Assembly (NCBI GenBank): GCA_025354865.1
Contig: JANXMB010000109.1
Span: forward strand, 1-40,857
Source of the DNA: Acetobacteraceae bacterium
GTDB lineage: Bacteria > Pseudomonadota > Alphaproteobacteria > Acetobacterales > Acetobacteraceae
Length of the DNA: 40,857 nucleotides
Reading direction: 5' to 3'
In this document: positions 1 to 7,087 of the stretch, in pieces
Layout: each line of letters begins with the position of its first letter
How positions within the stretch are numbered: the stretch's first letter is position 1
Translations under genes and position numbers: made by a program
Notes under the pieces: generated by a model
What the model was told of the DNA's origin: nothing
Database searches by the model: none
Seen by the model: only the letters and a program-made list of their open reading frames with translations

Positions 1-326
1 GTGTTGGTGCGCACCACGACCCAGGCGAAAGACAGGCCGATGGCGACCGCAACGGCGGTGCCGCCGCCGCAGGCGATCAGCGAATTCCCGAGTGCGGCGG
101 CCACATTGGGGTTCATCGCCACCGTCAGAAAATTGGCGATCGATAAATCTTCGAGCCGATAGCCCTCGACCACGGGATTGGTTGTGGTCAACGCCCCGAT
201 CAACAGCATCGATGTCGGGTAAATCACCAAAAATGCCAGAACAGCAATCAAGAATCCCGACCATGCCCAGGGTATCCAGGCTCGGGTTGCGCCGATTTTC
301 TCCGATGCTGCGGCCGTCGCGCTCAC
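1..326 (-). CDS. ABC transporter permease, N-terminal part (cut by window edge)
   Basis: The minus strand reads from a GTG at 326 to the window edge, giving 108 residues with no stop. A GGGGAGGA-type ribosome site lies just upstream of the GTG. After a short polar N-terminus there is a long hydrophobic segment (about residues 15-45, IPWAWSGFLIAVLAFLVIYP), a soluble loop, and the start of a second segment (SLIACGGGTAVAVAIGLSFA) ending in AWVVVRTN. This layout matches the first half of inner-membrane permeases of the iron(III)/thiamine/polyamine importer type, where the second helix opens the transmembrane domain. The substrate cannot be told from this fragment. It is divergent from the MFS gene at 546. 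The family is fairly sure, the subfamily is inference. Confidence 0.72.
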   Translation of the reverse strand, partial: MSATAAASEKIGATRAWIPWAWSGFLIAVLAFLVIYPTSMLLIGALTTTNPVVEGYRLEDLSIANFLTVAMNPNVAAALGNSLIACGGGTAVAVAIGLSFAWVVVRTN

Positions 327-545
327 CCAAATCCTCCCCATTCGCGTCTCCGGTGTCTGTAACACGGCGGGCGGGGTTTGCCAGCAGGTGTTTGCCAAGG
401 TGGGGTTTTCGGTCTTACGGTTTGGGGCGCGATGGCCGAAGACCGGATCGCGCAAGGGAAGTCGAACAAAACAACCGACGGCGCATGCACTGCGCACGTG
501 AAGGCAAGCCGGCAAGCAAACCGGCGCATAACAAGGGAAACGTCG

Positions 546-1901
546 ATGTCAGTCACCGAAATGGGGCCGCTCGAACAGGCCCATATGCAATCCGCCGCAT
601 TCCGAGCGGCGGCCGATAATACGAAAGTCTCGGCAACGCACTGGCATATCGCGCTGGCGAACGGGCTGGGATGGGGATTCGACGGGATGGACGGGGTGAT
701 TTTCGCCGTCGTCGCCCCCCAGGTCATCAAAGAATTCGCCGTCGATCTCACCACCTACCGCTCGGGGGTCCAGATTGCGATGCTGATCGGCATCGGCGGG
801 CTGTATTTCTGGCCCTGGCTGGCCGACAAATTCGGTCGCCGCACCCTGCTGGCGATCAATATCGCGATGTTCTCCATCTGCATGCCGTTGGTCGCGCTGT
901 CGAACAGTTTCTGGTTCTACGTGGGAACTTACGCGCTTGTTAGATTCTCCCTGAATGGAGAATGGGCGATCGGGTCCATGCTGGTCGCCGAAACCTGGCC
1001 CGCTAGGCTCCGAGGCCTGGTAATCAGCGCGGATCGATCGGCCTGGGGGGTGGGCGCGGCGCTCGCCGGGGGGATCGCCGCCTATATCGTATCGGAGTTC
1101 GGCTGGCGCGCCGCCTTCCTGCCGCCGGCCTTCATCGCGCTGATCGCGATCTATGTGCGCTTCATGTGCCCGGAATCGCCTTATTGGGTGCGCACCAAGG
1201 ATCGGCGCGACCGGATAAACGCGCGCGTCGCGGCTGGGCAGATCGTCTCGGCCGAGGATCGCGACTGGATGGGCAAGGCCGGCAAAGTCGGGATCAAGCA
1301 GTTGTTTTTGCCCGACTTATTGGCCTCCACCCTGCTGTCCACCTTCGTCGCCAGCACGTCGGTGATCGCGTTCAGCACGGTCGGACTGTGGATGCCGCTG
1401 TTCCTGAAAGAGGCGCACGGCTTCAGCCCCGCCGAATACGGCACATTCTATATCTGGTGGGGGTTGGTCGGCGTGACCGGCATCTGCTTCGCCGGCTGGT
1501 TCATCGATCGGTTGGGACGGCGCCTTGGGTTCGCACTCATGCTGGCGCAGGCGACGATCTTCATGACGTGGTGGATTTTCGCCACCGACAAAACCACCCT
1601 GTTCTGGGTGGGGATCGTGTGGGGCTGGGGCTTTTTGGGGGTTTGGGGCCCGATCACCACCTATACGGCGGAGATGTTTCCGACCCGCATCCGTGGCGTG
1701 GGCAACGGGTTTTCATGGACCGTGGGGATGTTCTGCGGCTACGTGCTGTGGCCGTTCGTTTCGGTTTACCTACGGGAGCGGACCGGGTCGTTCCAGGCGG
1801 CGTTCCTGCTGATCCCGGCGATGATGATCCTGCAGGCGGTGGTTGTGTGGTTCTACAGCCCCGAGCACGCGGGGAAGGAGTTGGACGAGATTTCGGTTTG
1901 A
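546..1901 (+). CDS. MFS transporter, aromatic-acid/sugar:proton symporter type
   Basis: A 451-residue inner-membrane carrier with about twelve hydrophobic segments. The MFS signature between helices 2 and 3 is present as WLADKFGRRTLL, with a second copy in the other half (WFIDRLGRRLG). The N-terminal GWGFDGMDGVIF resembles the first helix of the aromatic acid:H+ symporter (AAHS) and related carboxylate or shikimate carriers. The ATG at 546 was chosen because an AAGGGAAA-like ribosome site precedes it; an in-frame extension to 378 would add an Arg/Lys-rich tail not usual in the family. A strong hairpin follows the stop at once, so the gene is probably transcribed alone. The substrate is unknown; an organic acid is an inference. 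Confidence 0.85.
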   Translation: MSVTEMGPLEQAHMQSAAFRAAADNTKVSATHWHIALANGLGWGFDGMDGVIFAVVAPQVIKEFAVDLTTYRSGVQIAMLIGIGGLYFWPWLADKFGRRTLLAINIAMFSICMPLVALSNSFWFYVGTYALVRFSLNGEWAIGSMLVAETWPARLRGLVISADRSAWGVGAALAGGIAAYIVSEFGWRAAFLPPAFIALIAIYVRFMCPESPYWVRTKDRRDRINARVAAGQIVSAEDRDWMGKAGKVGIKQLFLPDLLASTLLSTFVASTSVIAFSTVGLWMPLFLKEAHGFSPAEYGTFYIWWGLVGVTGICFAGWFIDRLGRRLGFALMLAQATIFMTWWIFATDKTTLFWVGIVWGWGFLGVWGPITTYTAEMFPTRIRGVGNGFSWTVGMFCGYVLWPFVSVYLRERTGSFQAAFLLIPAMMILQAVVVWFYSPEHAGKELDEISV

Positions 1902-1907
1902 TACGGC

Positions 1908-1945
1908 GATGGGGTCCGCCCGCTTTGCAGCGAACGGACCCCATC
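1908..1945 (+). terminator. Hairpin after the MFS gene
   Basis: Perfect 11-bp arms (GATGGGGTCCG at 1908-1918, CGGACCCCATC at 1935-1945) enclose a second small stem, CGCT/AGCG with loop TTGC at 1921-1932. It starts seven bases after the MFS stop. Only a short TTAC follows rather than a T-run, so it may work as a terminator or as a 3' stabilising hairpin. Confidence 0.65.
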
Positions 1946-2024
1946 TTACACATCGGCCGAACCAGCCTGAGGGGGAGGAAGCGGTCCCTGCCGATGCGCC
2001 GTCGGCCGATCGGAGCGATTTAGG

Positions 2025-2044
2025 ATCGGCCGCGCCCGGCCGAT
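2025..2044 (-). terminator. Hairpin downstream of the secreted-protein gene
   Basis: An 8-bp perfect stem, ATCGGCCG/CGGCCGAT with a four-base loop, lies about 32 bases past the stop of the minus-strand gene at 2076. No clear T-run follows on the minus strand. The position suggests a 3' hairpin of that gene. Confidence 0.4.
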
Positions 2045-2075
2045 ACACCCCGATCGAACGTCGCTCTGGCTGGGA

Positions 2076-2426
2076 TTAGCCACCCACCTTCGCCGGGGTG
2101 CCGGTCGTCGCGCCGGCCGGTGTCGTTGCCACTTTGGCACTGCCAGCCTTCGCCGTCGCCGCCTTGGTCGCGTCCTTGGTGTCGGTCGCCGGCTTGGCCG
2201 CATCCTTGCTCAGGGCCTGTTTGCCGGCGGGCATCGCTTTGGTGTCGTGCGACACGGCAGGGGAAACCACGGGGGGGTGCGTCGGTTTGGTTTCGTGCGA
2301 CACGACCGGGGACACCACGGGGGCGGGCGTCGTCACGGCGTTGGGCTGCGCATAGACGCTCACGGGGAGGATCGCGAGACCGGTTGCGAACAGGCCGGTC
2401 GAAGCGAGCGTCAGAAGGCGTTTCAT
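2076..2426 (-). CDS. Secreted Ala/Lys/Thr-rich low-complexity protein
   Basis: A 116-residue protein. The first 27 residues form a signal peptide (MKRLLTLAST, hydrophobic core, VYAQ cleavage region). The mature part is low complexity: a Pro/Val/Ser/His stretch with two near-identical copies of a VVSPxVSHxTK motif, then an Ala/Lys/Thr/Asp-rich tail. No catalytic motif is visible. The ATG at 2426 was preferred over in-frame codons further upstream because it starts the signal peptide and follows an AAGGAAA ribosome site. It could be a small periplasmic or envelope protein with a disordered cationic tail; the function is unknown. It is convergent with the MFS gene, with hairpins between them. 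Confidence 0.68.
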   Translation of the reverse strand: MKRLLTLASTGLFATGLAILPVSVYAQPNAVTTPAPVVSPVVSHETKPTHPPVVSPAVSHDTKAMPAGKQALSKDAAKPATDTKDATKAATAKAGSAKVATTPAGATTGTPAKVGG

Positions 2427-2478
2427 CGTGGGTTTCCTTTCCGCCGGGGGGAGGATGGTTGCTCCCGGCTGAGAAGCA

Positions 2479-2556
2479 TTAAGCCCCCGCATTGTGGCCC
2501 CGGCTTGCCGGAGTTGCGTCCGGATCGTGGCAATCGGTGCAGATACGCATTAACAT
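2479..2556 (-). CDS. Possible 25-residue micro-protein with a CxxCH motif
   Basis: A short reading frame 52 bases upstream of the secreted-protein gene on the same strand. It starts MLMRICTDCH and carries one CxxCH, the haem c attachment pattern, although 25 residues are far too few for a cytochrome and there is no signal peptide. An AGGTGA-like ribosome site sits five bases before the ATG. It may be a leader peptide acting on the downstream gene, a Cys/His metal-binding micro-protein, or chance. Confidence 0.25.
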   Translation of the reverse strand: MLMRICTDCHDPDATPASRGHNAGA

Positions 2557-2659
2557 TCTGTCACCTGCGCCGGGGGCGAGGGGCACCCTTCCCTCGATCG
2601 GCCGTTCGCTTATACCGAACAAGCGCCGCAGCCGCCGCACCACCGAGGGAGACACGTCG

Positions 2660-3835
2660 ATGCCATTGTCCGGAGTTCGGGTCCTCGACCTCACGCGTGT
2701 CCTGTCGGGACCGTTCTGCACCGCGCTGCTGGGCGACCTCGGCGCCGAGGTGATCAAGGTCGAAGCGCCCGAGGGCGACTCGATCCGCGGCCAAGGCGCC
2801 ATCAAGGACGGGTTGTCCGGCTATTTCGCCCAGTTCAACCGCAACAAACGCTCCATCCGCATCGATCTGCGCACCGAGGCCGGGCGGGAAATCCTGGCGA
2901 AACTGGTCGGATGCTCCGACGTGCTGGTGGAGAATTTCCGCCCCGGCGTGCTGGATCGCCTGGGATTCGGGGCAGAACGGCTGCAAGAACTGCGCCCCAG
3001 CCTGGTCGTCTGCGCCATCAACGGCTTCGGCAGCACCGGCCCCTATCGCGATCGCCCGGCCTTCGACTTCATCGCCCAAGCCCTCAGCGGCTTCATGGCC
3101 GTCAATGGACGCGCCGACGATCCCCCGCTGCGCTCGGGACTGCCGATCGGCGACCTGATCGCCGGGCTGTATGCGGCGCTGTCGGTCACCGCATCGGTGC
3201 TGCGGGCGCGCACCACCGGGCTGGGCCAACGGGCCGAGGTGTCGTTGACCAACGGGCTGGTCAGCATGCTGTCGTATATCGCCACCAATTATTTCGCCGG
3301 CGGCACCGTCCCGCCGCGCAGCGGCAACAACCACCCGATCGCCGCCCCCTACGGGCTGTTCCCGACCCGCGACGGGGAAATCGCGCTGGCGCCGCCGGAC
3401 GATATATTCTTCGGCCGGTTGGTCGATGCGCTGGGCATGCCGGAGCTGAAAACCGATCCGCTCTATGCGACGCAACCCGTGCGAGTGGCCAATCGGGCGC
3501 GGATCGATGCGCTGGTGGGCGGCAAGCTGGCTGCCAATACCACCGCCCACTGGGTCGCCGCCTTGAACGCCGCCGGCGTGCCCTGCGGCCCGGTCAACAG
3601 CGTGGAGCAAGTGTTCGAAGACCCGCAAATCCTGGCGCAGGACATGGTCCTCGACATCCCCCACCCCGGCCACGGCACCGTCCGCATGCTCGGGTTTCCC
3701 ATGAAACTGTCGGAAACACCCTGCCTTGTGCGCCGCCCGGCCCCGGATTTGGGCCAACACACGGACGAGATCCTGGCCGAACTGGGATACACCGAGGCCA
3801 TGCGAAATGCGCTGCACGCGGGGGGAACGGTCTGA
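2660..3835 (+). CDS. CaiB/BaiF class III CoA-transferase
   Basis: 391 residues, normal for the family. It moves CoA between acyl-CoA and free carboxylates through an enzyme-bound anhydride. The N-terminus (GVRVLDLTRVLSGPFCTALLG, then DLGAEVIKVEAP) is the family signature. By comparison with formyl-CoA transferase, the catalytic aspartate should be Asp165 in the segment LPIGDLIAG. The start at 2660 follows a GAGGGA ribosome site nine bases upstream. The stop overlaps the next ATG by one base (TGATG), so it is translationally coupled to the GH51 gene. Substrates cannot be predicted; oxalate, carnitine, succinyl-malate and aromatic acid transferases all share the fold. Confidence 0.9.
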   Translation: MPLSGVRVLDLTRVLSGPFCTALLGDLGAEVIKVEAPEGDSIRGQGAIKDGLSGYFAQFNRNKRSIRIDLRTEAGREILAKLVGCSDVLVENFRPGVLDRLGFGAERLQELRPSLVVCAINGFGSTGPYRDRPAFDFIAQALSGFMAVNGRADDPPLRSGLPIGDLIAGLYAALSVTASVLRARTTGLGQRAEVSLTNGLVSMLSYIATNYFAGGTVPPRSGNNHPIAAPYGLFPTRDGEIALAPPDDIFFGRLVDALGMPELKTDPLYATQPVRVANRARIDALVGGKLAANTTAHWVAALNAAGVPCGPVNSVEQVFEDPQILAQDMVLDIPHPGHGTVRMLGFPMKLSETPCLVRRPAPDLGQHTDEILAELGYTEAMRNALHAGGTV

Positions 3836-5382
3836 TGGTCGCCGCGACGGTTCGGCTGCGGCCCGGCGCCACGATCGGTGCGACCGACAAACGGCTGTTC
3901 GGCGCGTTTGTCGAGCACCTCGGCCGCTGTGTTTACGGTGGTCTCTACGAACCCGGCCACCCCACCGCCGATGCGCGCGGGTTTCGCCGCGATACGATGG
4001 CGCTGATCGCCGAACTCGCGCCCAGCATCGTGCGCTATCCCGGCGGCAACTTCGTCAGCGGTTACAATTGGGAAGACGGAGTCGGACCGCAAGAAGAACG
4101 GCCCAGCCGGCTCGATCTGGCGTGGATGTCGACGGAAACGAACCAATTCGGCACCAATGAGTTCATCGACTGGTGCCGCACCGCGCGGATCGAGCCGATG
4201 CTGGCGGTCAACCTCGGCACGCGCGACGGCGACGCGGCGCGGCGGTTTTTGGAATACTGCAACCATCCCGGCGGCACCGCGCTGTCGGAATTGCGCAAGC
4301 AGCACGGCTGGCCGCTGCCGCACGACGTCAAATTCTGGTGCCTGGGCAACGAGATGGACGGGCCGTGGCAGATGCAGGCACGCACCGCCGACGAATACGG
4401 GCGGATCGCGGTGGAAACCGCGAAGATGATGAAATGGATCGACCCCTCGATCGAACTGGCGGCCTGCGGGTCCTCCGGGCGGAACATGCCGACGTACGGG
4501 CAGTGGGAGGAGACGGTGCTCGAACACACGTTCGACCATGTCGATTACATTTCGCTCCATACCTACATCAACAATTACGCGGGCGATGTGCCGGCGTTTC
4601 TGGCGGCCCCGGACCTGATGGATGGGTTTATCGAGGAAGTGGTGGCGATCGCCGACGCGGTTGCCGCCAAGCGCCGGTCGCCGAAACGGATCATGCTGAG
4701 TTTCGACGAGTGGAACGTGTGGTACCGCACCCGCCGCACGCCGCAGGATCGCAACCGGCCGGGCTGGCCCGTTGCTCCGCCGATCCTGGAGGAAGCCTAT
4801 TCCATGGCCGATGCGCTGGCGTTCGGGGGCATGTGTATTTCGTTGCTGAACCACGCCGATCGGGTGAAGGTCGCGTGTTTGGCGCAGTTGGTGAACGCGA
4901 TCGCGCCGATCATGACCGAAACCGGCGGCGCGGCGTGGCGGCAGACCATTTTCTACCCCTTCGCCCAGTTCAGCCATTTCGGTCGCGGCACGGTGCTGCG
5001 GGCGGAGATCGATTGCGAGCGCTACGATTCCGTCTATTACGACCCGCGCGGCAGCCAGGACCTGCGGTTTCCCATCTCGGCGGAATATTTGAAACTGGCG
5101 GCGGTGCGCGATGAGGCAACCGGCGGCGTTACGATCTTCGCCCTGAACCGGCATCCAACCGAACCGATGCAACTGAAACTCGACCTCGATGGGTTGGGGC
5201 TGCGGTCGGTGCGGGCGGCGCGGCAGCTTTGCGACAGGTCGTTGGATGCGACCAACACGGCGGCGGATCCGGATCGGGTGCGGCCGGGGTTGCTGAGCGG
5301 GGCGACGATTTCCGCCCATGTCGCCCGCGCGACGCTGGCGCCGGCTTCTTGGAATACGATCCGGCTGGGGACTGCGGTTTAG
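3835..5382 (+). CDS. GH51 alpha-L-arabinofuranosidase
   Basis: 515 residues, the usual length for glycoside hydrolase family 51, which releases terminal L-arabinofuranose from arabinan and arabinoxylan oligomers by a retaining mechanism. The barrel signatures are intact: VEHLGRCVYGGLYEP near the start, RYPGGNFVSGYNWEDG, the acid/base Glu173 in CLGNEMDGP, and the nucleophile Glu292 in SFDEWNVWY. A C-terminal beta domain follows. There is no signal peptide, so it is cytoplasmic and would act on imported oligosaccharides. Its ATG overlaps the CoA-transferase stop, an unusual partner. The last 60 bases including the stop are repeated at 7017-7076. Confidence 0.92.
   Translation: MVAATVRLRPGATIGATDKRLFGAFVEHLGRCVYGGLYEPGHPTADARGFRRDTMALIAELAPSIVRYPGGNFVSGYNWEDGVGPQEERPSRLDLAWMSTETNQFGTNEFIDWCRTARIEPMLAVNLGTRDGDAARRFLEYCNHPGGTALSELRKQHGWPLPHDVKFWCLGNEMDGPWQMQARTADEYGRIAVETAKMMKWIDPSIELAACGSSGRNMPTYGQWEETVLEHTFDHVDYISLHTYINNYAGDVPAFLAAPDLMDGFIEEVVAIADAVAAKRRSPKRIMLSFDEWNVWYRTRRTPQDRNRPGWPVAPPILEEAYSMADALAFGGMCISLLNHADRVKVACLAQLVNAIAPIMTETGGAAWRQTIFYPFAQFSHFGRGTVLRAEIDCERYDSVYYDPRGSQDLRFPISAEYLKLAAVRDEATGGVTIFALNRHPTEPMQLKLDLDGLGLRSVRAARQLCDRSLDATNTAADPDRVRPGLLSGATISAHVARATLAPASWNTIRLGTAV
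5323..5382 (+). repeat. 60-bp direct repeat, left copy (3' end of the GH51 gene)
   Basis: The last 20 codons of the GH51 gene, stop included, match 7017-7076 at 59 of 60 positions (A at 5354, C at 7048). Similarity ends at the TAG and does not extend upstream of 5323. This is the arrangement left by a site-specific element that integrates at the 3' end of a gene and restores it, though such elements usually target tRNA genes and no integrase is seen here. Confidence 0.9.
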
Positions 5383-5584
5383 GGAGGGCAACGATCTCGT
5401 CCCTACACCAAAGTCGCCGATCGTGAGCTGCCGCCGGAGGAGGGACGTAAATCGGGGATCTATCGGCCTGCGCAACGTTGTAAAATATGTTGAACAGGGC
5501 GCGAATATTCCGGCGATCGCTGGGCGTCCAAGGGATCGTGCCGGTCTTGTCGACATCCTAAGCGGCCCAGCACCAGCAGTTAGA
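5383..5584. other. Non-coding stretch after the GH51 gene
   Basis: No convincing gene. Open frames cross it on both strands but have no recognisable product and no good ribosome site. It may be a remnant of the inserted element between the 60-bp repeats. Confidence 0.4.
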
Positions 5585-5628
5585 TCGCGCGATTCAGACC
5601 TCCGGTGATTCCACCTCCGGTCATCGCG
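5585..5628. repeat. Palindromic repeat, copy 1
   Basis: A 44-bp unit with outer arms CGCGAT/ATCGCG, a second stem GACC/GGTC offset by a three-base bulge, and an inner stem GGTG/CACC around the loop ATTC. It also contains two direct copies of ACCTCCGGT. It is followed by a 12-base T/G-rich spacer. Confidence 0.85.
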
Positions 5629-5640
5629 CTGTTTGTTTGA

Positions 5641-5684
5641 TCGCGCGATTCAGACCTCCGGTGATTCCACCTCCGGTCATCGCG
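5641..5684. repeat. Palindromic repeat, copy 2
   Basis: Identical to copy 1 over 44 bases. It is preceded by TGTTTGTTTGA and separated from copy 3 by 18 bases that again contain TGTTTGT, so the flank belongs to the element. Confidence 0.85.
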
Positions 5685-5702
5685 ATCCAACCTGTTGTTT
5701 GT

Positions 5703-5746
5703 TCGCGCGATTCAGACCTCCGGTGATTCCACCTCCGGTCATCGCG
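5703..5746. repeat. Palindromic repeat, copy 3
   Basis: Identical core to copies 1 and 2. It ends three bases before the stop of the membrane-protein gene at 5749. The flanks (TTGTTTG before, CTCTA after) are shared with the copy at 32824-32867, extending the similarity to about 57 bp. Confidence 0.85.
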
Positions 5747-5748
5747 CT

Positions 5749-6150
5749 CTAATATTTAGCAGCCTTGAACAGTCCGGCCAAAACGACCGAAATCAATCCG
5801 AACGCACTTGCGGCAGTGCCTCCAACCAATGTTACCACTACGGATGTGTCGAGTTTGAAACCGAACAAGCCGAATCCTTGCAATACTAAAATCACGCCGC
5901 AGAACCCAGAAAACATCCATAAATACCAAAATATTTGTTTACCGAACGTATTTCTAAGTTCGATAGCTTGACGCATTTCGCCAATTTTCAATTCATTTTT
6001 GGCATTTTCCAATGTGTTTTGTTCACGAAGATAGTTGGATTCATCGGCATTGCCTACCGAGCGTATTTTCGACGATTTCTCGATAATGGAAAAATCAGGA
6101 GGCAACCTTGGATTCTCCGGACGCGTTTTCGGTTCCGCTGGCAATGCCAT
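5749..6150 (-). CDS. Small two-helix membrane protein, candidate toxin of a Panacea pair
   Basis: 133 residues. Residues 1-45 are polar and Pro-rich. Residues 45-68 are charged with coiled-coil character (LREQNTLENAKNELKIGEMR). Two hydrophobic segments follow, IFWYLWMFSGFCGVILVLQG and a second one ending SAFGLISVVLAGLF, with a short FKAAKY tail. The ATG at 6150 has a strong GGAGGAG ribosome site eight bases upstream and lies inside the end of the Panacea gene, a 56-bp overlap that couples their translation. I recognise no named family. Panacea-domain antitoxins are known to pair with many unrelated toxins, including small membrane proteins, so a membrane-acting toxin is a fair inference. Base composition is AT-richer than the surroundings. 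Confidence 0.7.
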   Translation of the reverse strand: MALPAEPKTRPENPRLPPDFSIIEKSSKIRSVGNADESNYLREQNTLENAKNELKIGEMRQAIELRNTFGKQIFWYLWMFSGFCGVILVLQGFGLFGFKLDTSVVVTLVGGTAASAFGLISVVLAGLFKAAKY

Positions 6151-6622
6151 CGAAGTACTCCTCCATCATCCTGTCGGTTATGATGGAATTAATGCCCAAA
6201 CTGCGGGCCGTAGCCCAAGGGGCACCGGCGCGATGGGTAAGGGCCGATAAATCGTATGCACTGTAACCCTTGTAGGAATCCCAAACCACGTTTACCAATT
6301 GCTGTTCGACATCGCGTAATTGGGCGCGAACAATATCTCCCCTCATAGAGGGTGCGGCAAACGCCAAATAGTCGTTTTCGCGAATATAGTCTGTTACTGG
6401 GCCGGCGCCATATTTGCGGAGACTATTATATAGGCGCCGATAAACTGGACCATAATCCCGAGCCTCCGGCAACTCTTCTACCAACCGATCCTTTAGGACG
6501 ACTAACCCCCAGCCGTGCGCAAAGAACGGCAATTTTTGGAGTTGCATATTCGTAATCTGGCGCGGCTCTTTCATCGCGCGATCGATAAATTCATTTGCTA
6601 TCGCTTCGACAGGATAAGGCAT
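6095..6622 (-). CDS. Panacea-domain (DUF4065) protein, likely antitoxin
   Basis: 175 residues. The segment from YPVEAIANEFIDRA through ITNMQLQKLPFFAHGWGLV and LPEARDYGPVYRRLYNSLRK has the order of the Panacea/SocA-like domain: an N-terminal helix, the MxLQKLxxxAxG core, then the xxGPVxxxLYxxL segment. Family members act as antitoxins against diverse toxins or, in SocA, as a proteolysis adaptor. The ATG at 6622 follows a GAGGTGG site and overlaps the stop of the upstream small gene by one base (TGATG). The downstream membrane-protein gene starts inside this gene. Codon use is AT-richer than in neighbours, pointing to horizontal transfer. The fold is fairly sure, the antitoxin role is inferred from family and layout. 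Confidence 0.8.
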   Translation of the reverse strand: MPYPVEAIANEFIDRAMKEPRQITNMQLQKLPFFAHGWGLVVLKDRLVEELPEARDYGPVYRRLYNSLRKYGAGPVTDYIRENDYLAFAAPSMRGDIVRAQLRDVEQQLVNVVWDSYKGYSAYDLSALTHRAGAPWATARSLGINSIITDRMMEEYFDGIASGTENASGESKVAS

Positions 6623-6840
6623 CACTTCCACCTCGGCGGCAGACCTGCGCGCGCGGTCCGAAAACGCCGTTCGCACGGCGACAGCGCGGCGCGCATTTGA
6701 GCAACGATGTTACCGCGTCGCAGGCGGCTGGAATGCCCGAGCATGATGGCGCGTTCGTTATCAATCGATAGGTCCATAAGCTGAGCCGCACACCCGATGG
6801 CGTCGGTGGGCCAGATTTGGCCTTCAGGTCCCTTCGCCAT
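6622..6840 (-). CDS. Small basic protein, first gene of the Panacea operon
   Basis: 72 residues beginning MAKGPEGQIWPTDAIGCAAQ and ending in an Arg-rich stretch (SPCERRFRTARAGLPPRW). The start resembles, from memory, a family of small alphaproteobacterial proteins opening MAKGPxGxKRPADVIGxAV and ending in a basic ARxxLxxERR...RW region; here the middle is diverged. The ATG has a good GGAGG site six bases upstream, and the stop overlaps the Panacea ATG by one base, which argues that it is translated. It could be the DNA-binding autoregulator of the operon or a decayed copy; neither is shown. Confidence 0.55.
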   Translation of the reverse strand: MAKGPEGQIWPTDAIGCAAQLMDLSIDNERAIMLGHSSRLRRGNIVAQMRAALSPCERRFRTARAGLPPRWK

Positions 6841-6861
6841 GCTCTGCCTCCAAACCCGATT

Positions 6862-6880
6862 TGTACTACCTAGGTGTACA
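6862..6880 (-). promoter_or_regulatory. Palindromic operator candidate of the Panacea operon
   Basis: TGTAC and GTACA arms flank a perfect ACCTAGGT palindrome with one extra T, giving a near-symmetric 19-bp site 22 bases before the first ATG of the operon. Toxin-antitoxin operons are commonly autoregulated through such palindromes at the promoter. A clear -10/-35 pair could not be assigned. Confidence 0.55.
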
Positions 6881-7016
6881 GTTTGGCGCTAAAAAGCAAT
6901 CCAAAAACTTCTGACGTCGGACGAAGCAATTGCATCCCGCCCGGTTTGCTCCCGGTTTCCAATCGGGTTGTCGCACAGCACGAGCGCGAATTTTTGGTGA
7001 CGCGCAAGCGATCCAG

Positions 7017-7076
7017 GCCCGCGCGACGCTGGCGCCGGCTTCTTGGACTACGATCCGGCTGGGGACTGCGGTTTAG
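7017..7076 (+). repeat. 60-bp direct repeat, right copy
   Basis: Second copy of the last 60 bases of the GH51 gene (see 5323-5382), with one substitution that would change Asn to Thr. The sequence upstream of 7017 is unrelated to the GH51 gene, so this is not the end of a second arabinofuranosidase. Together the copies bound a 1694-bp segment. Confidence 0.9.
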
Positions 7077-7087
7077 CCCTTACGGGA

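Noticed and set aside
378-545. N-terminal extension of the MFS transporter to 378
   Set aside because: The extension is polar and Arg/Lys-rich, unlike family members, and the ATG at 546 has a ribosome site.
3463-5556. 697-codon open frame on the minus strand opposite GH51
   Set aside because: Shadow of the GH51 and CoA-transferase genes, Arg/Pro-rich, no recognisable motif or ribosome site.
5585-5746. Three spaced identical 44-bp repeats resembling a CRISPR array
   Set aside because: Spacers are only 12 and 18 bases and share the same T/G-rich words, the same unit occurs singly elsewhere, and no cas gene is near.
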